Below are positions 50,201 to 57,855 of a stretch of 62,459 bases of DNA, piece after piece. The position numbers were made by a program, and so were the translations under genes. The stretch is from positions 1 through 62,459 of the IMG/VR virus record IMGVR_UViG_3300030099_001770; one strand, written 5' to 3'. Source of the DNA: a virus. Below the pieces are notes generated by a model. The model did not search any database, had not been told where the DNA came from, and saw only the letters and a program-made list of their open reading frames with translations. The stretch's first letter is position 1. Each line of letters opens with the position of its first letter.

Positions 50201-53200
50201 TTTAAGTTTTCAACTCTTGATGCGTAAGGTTGTTGCACTGAAACAACTTCTGTATATGGTAGAGTAATCATATCACCAGTTTTTTGATAACCATCTCCAG
50301 TTCTTTGTGCATCAGTAGTATTTTCTTCAATAAGTTTAATACCTTTCATAAAGAATTTTGGACGAAGTTCATTTCCTTGATAGTCAATTGAGTTTCTATA
50401 ATCATCATTCTGAACATCACCCACAGAGTGACCAGAGAAATTATCTACAATAAATCCAGATTTAAATCTATCAAGTCCATTCTCATCTTGAACTTGGAAT
50501 GACTGTGCATCTTTTTCTAAAAGATTTAGTGCAGTATAATATTGAAGTTGATTAATTCTTTTTTCAAGGTCACCTATATCTGCCATTGTATATCGTTTAT
50601 TTTGAGTTTTACTAAAAGTAATATCATCAATATCTAACACATATGGCGGCAGAGAAATTTCTGCAAGTAACATAGCCTTTTCTAATTTTTTAGGAAATTC
50701 TGGAGTCTCTGAAGGAACACCATTAAGAACTTTAAATAAACCAGCTTCAGTTAAAAATAATAAATCTCTTCTTCCAAGGAAAAAGTCAAAATCATATTGA
50801 AATTGTGAATTGTCTTTTGGTATTTTAATATCAGATGCACCAGTTCCAGCAAAAGACCTTGATGCAAAATCAAAAGAGGTAGATGTAACTTTATGTGTAG
50901 TCTGACTTTGAATACTAGTTGTAGTATCAATAGTTGCATCACCAACCCTTGGTCTAAAATCAACTGTGTCTCTTAGGTCAAACTCACCAGAAGGAGCTTT
51001 AACCTCTGGGTCAACTCTTGTTGAGGTATAAGTTGGAATTTCAGTATAATCTACACCAGAGTATGAGTCAACTGTAAAGAAATCACCAGTACCATGTGCA
51101 AAGTAATTACATACAATTAATAATTTTCCAACTGGAGTTGGTTTACCACCTTTTCTTACAAGTCTTGAAATATCATAAAAGTTATCTCTTTGTCCAGTGT
51201 CAAGAGTAAATCTATCTGTGATATTTTTAGACCCAGCAGTAAACGTACCTAGTGTTGCAGTTGCAGTAGAAGTTTGACCAGTGATTGTTTCATTTGAAGT
51301 AAATGATTTACCATTTGTTACAATAAATGTAATTGGATTAGTTGTATTAATGATTACTGCATTACATCCACTAATTGCACCATTAATAGTTTCACCTTTT
51401 GTAAATGTGCCTGATACACCAGTAACCGTAAACTGTGGAAGAGTTGGATTTGCACTTGCATCTTCTGAGTCAAGAACTGCAAATAGTTTATAAACATCTG
51501 CACGACCAAGTGATATTTCTTTATGTTGAGATGCAGTACCATAGGCAGGCCCTGAACCAAAGTCTGCATCAACAAGAACTAGATGACCAGATTGATTAGT
51601 TTTAGTTTTTTCAGATGCAATTGTTCTTGTTATTGTTGCAACAACTTTTACCTTTGCACCGTTTCCTAAAATTTCTGGATTAGTAATAGTAAGTGTATTT
51701 GCATTTACCACATAAGTTTGTGCAGGCGTTGTACTTGCCTCAAGGTTAATTACATCACCAGCAGCTGCTGTATTTGAACTACCACCAATTGCAGAACCAG
51801 CAGTAATAATTGTGATTACACAGTCTGTATTTGACTTTGCAGAGAAGGTTTCATTAGAACCAGCAGTTAAGTTAATTTCACCAGATGATGTTGTTGTCAC
51901 AACAAACTGTTGTCTAAATGTAACTGTAGTTTGTGGAGTTCCAGTATTTGCATCAGTTTTTAAAGTTTTAATAGTATTTTTTCTTAGTTTTCTAAGAAGA
52001 AGATTCTTTTGTTGGTCACGAAGAGTATTTCTTAATCTGATAATTTGCACAGAAGTAACAGCAGTTGCAGAGTTACTTGCAAGTGTAAGTGAAGTATTAG
52101 ATGCAATTGCATTTACTCTTGCAGTTAAATCATTACCAGAACCAGCTGCGCCAGGCACAGTGACAAAATCTCCTACTTTTAAATCAGAGGTAAATGTAGT
52201 ATTAAAACCAGTAACAGTTGCATTAGAACCATTCATAGAAACATTACCACCAAGTGTTAGAGATGTATCTAATACTAAGTCAGCGGTAAAGTCTGCACCA
52301 GTATTAGGTGAATTCATAAACAATGATTTGACATCATCAAAGTTTCTTGTTGTAATAGATGAAACTGTAACAGCTGCACCACCAGAGTTTTCTATAAACT
52401 GACTTGCATTATTAGAAACTGTTTGTGAAGATGAAATAAGGTTTTCACCAACATTAAAGTTACCAGAGACAGTAATTAATTGAATTAAATTATTAACAGC
52501 ACTATGAACAAATCCAGTTGCACCAGAAGATGCACCAGTAATTTTTGAACCTTGTGCTACTCCATTTGGACTTCCAGCAAAGTTTGCACTAATTTGGATT
52601 TGTGTAAACATACGAATATCAAAAAGATATGCGTTGAATATTGCATCAGAGTCGGATGCATTAGATAACGTATCATTCGTTGTATTACCAGATGCGTGTT
52701 CAAATGCACGAGCTCTTGCGACTCCCACTGGTGAGTTTGGAGTGCTTCCTCTAGAACTATTTTTTATACTATGAAGTTCTACTGCACGATATGGTTCTGC
52801 GACTTCACCAGAAATAAATGGTGAGAGGTCTGGAGTACCAAACACATTAGTTACTTTTGTAAAATTACCAACCTCTACATTTGTAATAGCAGAGTCAAAA
52901 TTCTGTGTAGTTCTAGGTTTAATTAAATCTAGGTAAGTTGGAACAATTGTTTCAATTTCATAACCACGAACATAGGCCTTGCCTGGGTCAACTTGAACAG
53001 TTGCAAGGTCACTAGATGGGGTATTACCACCATCAGTGGTTTGACCAGTTGCATATACACCTTCATTAGTTCCGTCATCTAAAGCTTCTTTAATGTCAAT
53101 ACCAAAAGAACGAACTGTATAGTTTCCAGATTCATCAAAAGTTCTTCTTGCAATATTTTCATTAAAAATATTATAATCAGTTTTGTCAACTAATCTTTCA

Positions 53201-54063
53201 ACAACACCATTTTTCAATCTCATCAGTTCAATGAAATTTTCATCATCTGTAGAACCTAACTCTAATTTATCTAAAGTTAGTGTAATTTGTAATCTGTGAG
53301 CACCCTTTGCATTAACATTTGAAGAACCAGCTGCATTATCTAAAAGAGTTGTATCTGCTTCTGGTGTTACTAATGTTTCTGCAACAGTAAGACCAACACG
53401 ATAAGATGGAATATTACTATATTTGTCAAGAATAATTCTTTGTGCTGGTACACGAACAAATTGTCCACGAACAAAATACACACCCTCTTCAATACTTGCA
53501 GAAGACCCTACATCTGTGCCACCAGTGGTTAAAAGAGTTGAAGAGTTGTTCCCAGAACTAAATGAACTAATTGCAACATCAGCTGAAATACTTTCTCCAT
53601 TAACAAATTCTACAGTTTGGTTTGCAACCGAAGCACCAGTTGTACCAGTTGCATTTGCAGTAGTTGTTGCAGTTGTTAAATATTTTACATAAAGAGTTGG
53701 TGCATCAGTTGTGGTTGCAGCTGATACTTGAATAACTCTTGCAGTAATACCAGAGATATTACCAGTAATTATCGAACCAACGTATGAGTCAAGATATCCA
53801 GAAATAGATGCAGAATTAAATGTAGATTGTAATTTTACAGCATAATAATTATTTGTAAAACCAATCTGGCCTGGGATGACCATAGACCCTTCTTTAAAAA
53901 AGTGTCTACCATGTCTTTCAATTTGATTCTGCATAATTGATTGCAGAGTCGTAAGTTCTCTTGCCTGAACTGCAAAGCCCGGCCTAAAAAGAACTCTATG
54001 AAACTGGTCTGCTGGGTCAAAATCATCATAATATGGTGATACGTTTAAATCGGTTTTTTGCAT
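47263..54063 (-). CDS. Giant baseplate/tail structural protein (VrlC/DUF4815-like)
   Basis: 2266 aa. The N-terminus (DLNVSPYYDDFDPADQFHRVLFRPGFAVQARELTTLQ is split by strands) fits the DUF4815-type start seen on large phage structural proteins, called VrlC in some marine T4-like annotations. Many repeated FSGTFTKGETINGA or GTVSGTTITASTRG-type segments follow. A late region has DPLAQTFKATESGGEMITKIDVFFQRKD. It stands where T4 has genes 9-12 and wac, after gene 8, so it may do part of their baseplate or fibre-attachment work. Function inferred. Confidence 0.75.
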   Translation of the reverse strand: MQKTDLNVSPYYDDFDPADQFHRVLFRPGFAVQARELTTLQSIMQNQIERHGRHFFKEGSMVIPGQIGFTNNYYAVKLQSTFNSASISGYLDSYVGSIITGNISGITARVIQVSAATTTDAPTLYVKYLTTATTTANATGTTGASVANQTVEFVNGESISADVAISSFSSGNNSSTLLTTGGTDVGSSASIEEGVYFVRGQFVRVPAQRIILDKYSNIPSYRVGLTVAETLVTPEADTTLLDNAAGSSNVNAKGAHRLQITLTLDKLELGSTDDENFIELMRLKNGVVERLVDKTDYNIFNENIARRTFDESGNYTVRSFGIDIKEALDDGTNEGVYATGQTTDGGNTPSSDLATVQVDPGKAYVRGYEIETIVPTYLDLIKPRTTQNFDSAITNVEVGNFTKVTNVFGTPDLSPFISGEVAEPYRAVELHSIKNSSRGSTPNSPVGVARARAFEHASGNTTNDTLSNASDSDAIFNAYLFDIRMFTQIQISANFAGSPNGVAQGSKITGASSGATGFVHSAVNNLIQLITVSGNFNVGENLISSSQTVSNNASQFIENSGGAAVTVSSITTRNFDDVKSLFMNSPNTGADFTADLVLDTSLTLGGNVSMNGSNATVTGFNTTFTSDLKVGDFVTVPGAAGSGNDLTARVNAIASNTSLTLASNSATAVTSVQIIRLRNTLRDQQKNLLLRKLRKNTIKTLKTDANTGTPQTTVTFRQQFVVTTTSSGEINLTAGSNETFSAKSNTDCVITIITAGSAIGGSSNTAAAGDVINLEASTTPAQTYVVNANTLTITNPEILGNGAKVKVVATITRTIASEKTKTNQSGHLVLVDADFGSGPAYGTASQHKEISLGRADVYKLFAVLDSEDASANPTLPQFTVTGVSGTFTKGETINGAISGCNAVIINTTNPITFIVTNGKSFTSNETITGQTSTATATLGTFTAGSKNITDRFTLDTGQRDNFYDISRLVRKGGKPTPVGKLLIVCNYFAHGTGDFFTVDSYSGVDYTEIPTYTSTRVDPEVKAPSGEFDLRDTVDFRPRVGDATIDTTTSIQSQTTHKVTSTSFDFASRSFAGTGASDIKIPKDNSQFQYDFDFFLGRRDLLFLTEAGLFKVLNGVPSETPEFPKKLEKAMLLAEISLPPYVLDIDDITFSKTQNKRYTMADIGDLEKRINQLQYYTALNLLEKDAQSFQVQDENGLDRFKSGFIVDNFSGHSVGDVQNDDYRNSIDYQGNELRPKFFMKGIKLIEENTTDAQRTGDGYQKTGDMITLPYTEVVSVQQPYASRVENLNPVLTFTWTGVCQLNPSGDEWFEVNRLPALIINKEGNFDQLVAQVGNAMGTVWNSWQTQWSGTSTTRQQISSSTFNTTNFNWWSTQVNTFRDTTTRVTTTTTQRQRRTGLNTQVVAQIDYESDGDRLRSTALIPFMRSVNITFTAQGLKPVTRMYPFFDKVNVSSFVTPNANGYSTASLGGSIIADGNGEVSGVFTIPDPNVAGNPKFKTGQRVFRLTSSETNLTNPEPETFAQAIFSSTGILRNIQEEIIATRNGRIETQNVSDTRTISSATSRNESRRDLIRSQTFANQREEEDGEEGSDPLAQTFKATESGGEMITKIDVFFQRKDANIPVLCQIREVVNGFPTIKQLPFAGKYLSPYMKGTVSMSAGGTTITGTNTDFLTGTHNLKIGDTITITGAGNTTSGVSTDTKNYDTQALVGKVTGINSDTSMTIDTAAARAVSSKKISNVNLSADATATTTFRFDAPVYVKDEVEYCIVLFTPCESYFAWISRMGELDIGGTRMISKQPHLGVLFKSQNNTTWNSYQYEDMKFTIHRASFVAGSSGKLTLNNDVVPSQTLPVDPIRTITGQTFVQVNHPNHHMYSTSNNVIISGVSSGITTTLAGAISSTSQTSISINANSDFVASNDGSNIYIKIGSEVIVGTISGTTITASTRGLEGTAATHSNGATVELYQLNGIPLTQVNKTHTALANIRIDSYTVATSTAATSSSNQGGNSVVATENAMIDGTQTLVPTISFPDTDITAAIRTTSATSPSGTETSFNLQGTTFAKSIVLGENCYFDTPRMIASQINETNELAGQKSFYLDIDLQTSLENLSPMVDLDRKSVVAFSNRLDNINTPADMGVSALQGDFVASTLPSGDSNEAIYMTRKVALDTPATGIKVILDANRFASADIKLMFKILRSDDASDFDEIGYNFFNTNGGPDNVVNASLSDSDFKEYEYTANNLDEFIALSIKIVMQGTNSSEPPRIKDLRAIALAT

Positions 54064-54066
54064 TGT

Positions 54067-55575
54067 TTAGAATTCCACTACGACTTTAATATCCTCTGTT
54101 TGGTCTGAGGCTCTTGAGATTGCTCTTCTGTTTTCCACATAGATTATCTCACCAGTATCCCTTGAAAGTTCTGGCACTGCATACCCACTTGCAAACACAA
54201 CACCGTTTGTAGTTCCAGATGTTGCAACTGAAGGAGTAAACACTGCACTAGAAGAACCACCAGTTACAGCATTCGCACCAGAAAATGCAGTCAGATTACC
54301 AGATGAATCTAATCCATATGAAGAATATTTTTCTTGAACATAATATAATATTCTGTTTGTACTATCCCACTCAATTACACGACCTTGAGCACCAGTTGAT
54401 GCCTGTGTAATTAATTCATCTACTTGATATGTTCCACTTCCACCAGATGCCATAATAATTGCATTGGTAGTTCTTGCAGTTGCTAAATTAGCAACATTAC
54501 CAGTTGCAGAGTCTTTTGGGTCTTTTACAATACCAACTCTTCTAAAATCATTTACTTGCACCACATCAGCATCTGCTGGTTCAAACTTAGATTGTAACAT
54601 CACAAAATGACCACCAAGTTCTTCAATATCATCAGTTCCATGTCCAGAAGGTGGGTCAATAATTGCTTTGATAGAACCAGCTGTCGCATTATTCCATGCA
54701 GTTAAAGTTGCACCAGAGATTAAAGTTGTACAGTTTGCATCAGTATAAATGTTAGTTCCAGCAATATCAAAGGTTGCAAAGGAATATCCAGTTCCATTTG
54801 CTTGCATATATGAAGTTGTTGATAATGCATTATTACCAAACTCTTGAATAGCACCACCAGATACTACTAGTTTTGCTTTTGCATTACCGTCACCATCTCC
54901 TCTAAGTTTTGTATAAAAAGTTCCGTTTGGATATGATGAACCACCAGATGTTACCATGAATACATACACACCTCTATTTGCATCTGCATTTGCGTTTACC
55001 TTAACAGGCATAAAGTCAGTTGTCAAGTAGTTTTGCACTTCAGTAGTATTCATTGTATACAAGTATTTTATATAATAATTGTTGTCTTGCCAGAATGGTG
55101 CGTTATTTGTTGAAGTTGGTTCTGAACCAGAAATGTTACCAGCTCCAGTTTGTAACTGGTCACCATTATAAAGAACTTTGTAAACCTTGTGGTCACTAGT
55201 CTTAAAATAGAATGTTGAGTCAAATAGATTTGTCGCACCACTTGAACTTGTAGTTTTTGTAGTTCCATAATTACCAGTAGACACTCCCCCAATATCATGT
55301 CTATACATATCAAATGCTGTTGTAGTTGCAAAGTCTCTACGAGGGATTACAAAAGATTTTGAAGAAATTAGTTTTGCAGCCAACATATCATCCCAATAAT
55401 ATGATTCTGGTGCAACACTATCTACTGGTGTTGGTGGGTTATTATCTGTAGTCGCACCCTCAGAAGTCCAAGGTTGTGATTTTCCCACAAACATATAATA
55501 TTTACTAGAAGTCACATCAGCAGAAAATGCATCTGCGTTGGACTGTCTAAATTTTTCTGTAATAATTGCCGCCAT
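54067..55575 (-). CDS. 8: Baseplate wedge protein gp8
   Basis: 502 aa, longer than T4 gp8 (334 aa). The N-terminal AAIITEKFRQSNADAFS, MFVGKSQPWTSEGATTDNN and FVIPRRDF match gp8 (T4 has FGRSEPW and VIPRRDW). The C-terminal domain with FASGYAVPELSRDTGEIIYVENRRAISR also fits. A middle insertion makes up the extra length. An AATAAATA box lies 19 bp upstream. Confidence 0.85.
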   Translation of the reverse strand: MAAIITEKFRQSNADAFSADVTSSKYYMFVGKSQPWTSEGATTDNNPPTPVDSVAPESYYWDDMLAAKLISSKSFVIPRRDFATTTAFDMYRHDIGGVSTGNYGTTKTTSSSGATNLFDSTFYFKTSDHKVYKVLYNGDQLQTGAGNISGSEPTSTNNAPFWQDNNYYIKYLYTMNTTEVQNYLTTDFMPVKVNANADANRGVYVFMVTSGGSSYPNGTFYTKLRGDGDGNAKAKLVVSGGAIQEFGNNALSTTSYMQANGTGYSFATFDIAGTNIYTDANCTTLISGATLTAWNNATAGSIKAIIDPPSGHGTDDIEELGGHFVMLQSKFEPADADVVQVNDFRRVGIVKDPKDSATGNVANLATARTTNAIIMASGGSGTYQVDELITQASTGAQGRVIEWDSTNRILYYVQEKYSSYGLDSSGNLTAFSGANAVTGGSSSAVFTPSVATSGTTNGVVFASGYAVPELSRDTGEIIYVENRRAISRASDQTEDIKVVVEF

Positions 55576-55593
55576 TGTTTTTCCCTATAAAGT

Positions 55594-55601
55594 TATTTAT
55601 T
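55594..55601 (-). promoter_or_regulatory. Late-type promoter box (AATAAATA), gene 8
   Basis: AATAAATA on the minus strand in the gap after the chaperone-like gene, 19 bp before gene 8. Confidence 0.5.
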
Positions 55602-55608
55602 CATACTG

Positions 55609-56028
55609 TTAAGATGGTTTAGTTGGCCATTTAACATCATCAAGAGTTTTATATGTCTTTGTAATATCACGAAGCTCTTGACGATATTTTTTCATCTCAT
55701 CAGACATCACTACGTCTGAATTTGAAGTCCAATCTGTTTCTGCGAGTTTTCTAGTTCTTTCTTTTCGTAAATCATGTAATTTATTTCTTGCAGATGCTTC
55801 TGCAACAACATCTTGAACTTGTTTCCATGTTAATTTTTGGTCTGCATGATATAACTGATTACCGTCTTTATCTTCACCATTTAACCAACGAATATTTTTA
55901 TTGTACTCTTCTTCATTAGTAGGAAGACCATTAATAAAAGAAAAATCTTCTTCTATTTTATGCTTCTCTTTTGCAACTGCAATTGCGTGTAAGATATTGT
56001 TTTCCATTTCATCAACATTAAAATTCAT
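55609..56028 (-). CDS. Tail assembly chaperone-like protein, copy 4
   Basis: 139 aa. The N-terminal part (VDEMENNILHAIAVAKEKHK ... FINGLPTNEEEYNKNI) is specific to this copy. The C-terminal core LRKERTRKLAETDW ... YRQELRDITKTYKTLDDV ... KWPTKP is the family signature. It lies between a fibre gene and gene 8, unlike the other copies which lie within the fibre cassettes. Confidence 0.8.
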   Translation of the reverse strand: MNFNVDEMENNILHAIAVAKEKHKIEEDFSFINGLPTNEEEYNKNIRWLNGEDKDGNQLYHADQKLTWKQVQDVVAEASARNKLHDLRKERTRKLAETDWTSNSDVVMSDEMKKYRQELRDITKTYKTLDDVKWPTKPS

Positions 56029-56038
56029 AATTCATCTC

Positions 56039-56824
56039 CTAGAAAAACATAAACGACATAAATGCTGGGTAATATGTTACGTTAGAAGTAACATCACCAA
56101 AAATAAATAAATTTGAACCATTTGCATATGCATCTCTAACTTGTACAGTTACTGCATATGTGTTTCCAGCTACAAGGCTTGCTTGGTTATTATCGGAATC
56201 ATAATCAAATAAGTTTGCATAAAGAGTCCAATGAGAATGATTTTGCTGAGGAGCATCATTTCCCACTTGCATATGTATTCCAAATCCCCAACTGCCGCCA
56301 CCAATATATGTAGTTGAGCCAGACCTAACAAATTTTAACCTAACGGAACTGTGATTTCTACCTAATCCATTTTGTCTATATCCACCACGCATAAACCACA
56401 TTATTTTAGTACAACCAGCAGGGATAGTAATATTACCAGTAAGGTTTGTATCTGCAAAAGAAGTGGTAATTCCTTGTGCCTTAGTTGAACCAGCATCAAT
56501 ATGAGTAATCAATGATGCGTTCATTTTTGCAGTTGTAATAGCGTCATCTACAATTTTTGCAGTAGTAACATTTCCATCTACGATATTTGCAGTCACAACA
56601 GCATCATCAGCGAGTTTTGCAGCCGTTACAGCATCAGCACCTAATTTTGCAGTGGTAACTTGAGAAGAAGCAATCTTTGCAGTTGTTACTGCATCAGTTC
56701 CCAATGCAGTTGTGTCAACAGCACCAGCTCCAAGTTTTGCAGCCGTTACAGCATCATCTGCAATGTCGGCCGTGGCAATTGCACCGTCAAGTACTGCCGT
56801 AGATTTGATTGTATCAATAGCCAT
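56039..56824 (-). CDS. Fibre protein with long DAVTTAK stalk
   Basis: 261 aa. Starts DTIKSTAVLDGAIATADIADD and has at least eight 10-residue stalk repeats (LGADAVTAAK, LADDAVVTAN, IVDDAITTAK and similar). The C-terminal head (STTYIGGGSWGFGIHMQVGND) has no clear relative in the window. The stalk type recurs in 43974, 37293 and 28831. A short late fibre upstream of gene 8. Confidence 0.75.
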   Translation of the reverse strand: MAIDTIKSTAVLDGAIATADIADDAVTAAKLGAGAVDTTALGTDAVTTAKIASSQVTTAKLGADAVTAAKLADDAVVTANIVDGNVTTAKIVDDAITTAKMNASLITHIDAGSTKAQGITTSFADTNLTGNITIPAGCTKIMWFMRGGYRQNGLGRNHSSVRLKFVRSGSTTYIGGGSWGFGIHMQVGNDAPQQNHSHWTLYANLFDYDSDNNQASLVAGNTYAVTVQVRDAYANGSNLFIFGDVTSNVTYYPAFMSFMFF

Positions 56825-56834
56825 TGACTACTCC

Positions 56835-57812
56835 TTATGCAATAGTTACTCCAGTTGAACCTACAACAGCCCAACCACCAGTTGTATTGTACACTAAGAT
56901 TGCACTATCACCAACATCATTGAATGTAATTGTTGAACCGTTTGCAAAAGTAGTTGGAGTAAGAGTTCCATCACCACCATCTGCAACCATAGTAATAATT
57001 TTTAATTGACCGTTTGCACCATTAGCAAGTGTCAATGCGTCTGCACCAGTTGTGGTAACTTGTGTAATTAGTGAAGTGACATCTACTGCACCAGCACCAG
57101 AAAGTGCTTGCACTGTACCAAACATTGCACCCATAGTTTTGTTAGTCATTGTAACTGCGTGGTCTTTGAAGACAAACTCATCATTACCAGTAAGTAATGG
57201 AAGAGTTACAGTTCTATCAGCTGCAAGTTCTGAAGCTGCAAACACATATTGATGGTCAGAAGACGTATCGTTAATCTGTGGTGTTGTCAGAACAGGCGAA
57301 GTTAAAGTCTTGTTAGTAAGAGTATCAGCAGATACTAAACTTACTAATGTAGAGTTTGCACCTTTTGGTAGTAACATTTCATTTGTAACACCCTCACTAT
57401 GTGGTTGTGCTTTGATTTTTTGACCATGAGAGTTGTTACTACAATTTAATTGTATCTGACCAACAGCTCCGTTAGTTGAACCATCACCTCTAAATTCTAC
57501 AATATAGTTATCAGCTGTAATTTCTAATGCACCACCAGTTCCAGTGATTCCAGCAGTTGTAAGTGTAGTGATTGTTTGTGAAGTTGTAGTTCCACCAACG
57601 ACACCGTTAATTGTGGGTGCAGTTAATGTTTTATTTGTTAACGTCTGAGTTCCAGTATTAAGTGTTACTGTATCAGATGTAAGAGTAGAACCATTACCTA
57701 GTTTGGTGTAGATTTCTACAAAGTTATCGTTAATCTTGTCTCCACCAGTTCTGAGGTCATCACCAGTACCGTCATTAGCTGAAGAACCAAGACCAAGTGC
57801 TTGATATGCCAT
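56835..57812 (-). CDS. Fibre-like structural protein
   Basis: 325 aa. AYQALGLGSSANDGTGDDLRTGGDKINDNFVEIYTKLG start, a T-rich stalk (LTNKTLTAPTINGVV ... LTNKTLTSPVLTTPQI) and a C-terminal LKIITMVADGGDGTLTPTTF. This N-terminal type is widespread on marine phage structural proteins. It lies between the gene 7-like and gene 8 sections. A CATAAATA box lies upstream. Confidence 0.75.
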   Translation of the reverse strand: MAYQALGLGSSANDGTGDDLRTGGDKINDNFVEIYTKLGNGSTLTSDTVTLNTGTQTLTNKTLTAPTINGVVGGTTTSQTITTLTTAGITGTGGALEITADNYIVEFRGDGSTNGAVGQIQLNCSNNSHGQKIKAQPHSEGVTNEMLLPKGANSTLVSLVSADTLTNKTLTSPVLTTPQINDTSSDHQYVFAASELAADRTVTLPLLTGNDEFVFKDHAVTMTNKTMGAMFGTVQALSGAGAVDVTSLITQVTTTGADALTLANGANGQLKIITMVADGGDGTLTPTTFANGSTITFNDVGDSAILVYNTTGGWAVVGSTGVTIA

Positions 57813-57843
57813 GTTAGTTTTCTCCTAATTAGATTCTTTCATT

Positions 57844-57851
57844 TATTTATG
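57844..57851 (-). promoter_or_regulatory. Late-type promoter box (CATAAATA)
   Basis: CATAAATA on the minus strand in the 43-bp gap, 32 bp before the 56835-57812 gene. Confidence 0.55.
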
Positions 57852-57855
57852 TAGG

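Noticed and set aside
51812-52402. A 196-aa plus-strand reading frame inside the giant structural gene
   Set aside because: It is the antisense of an AT-rich, Thr/Val-rich coding region, which opens long opposite frames. The same holds for other plus-strand frames over fibre genes.
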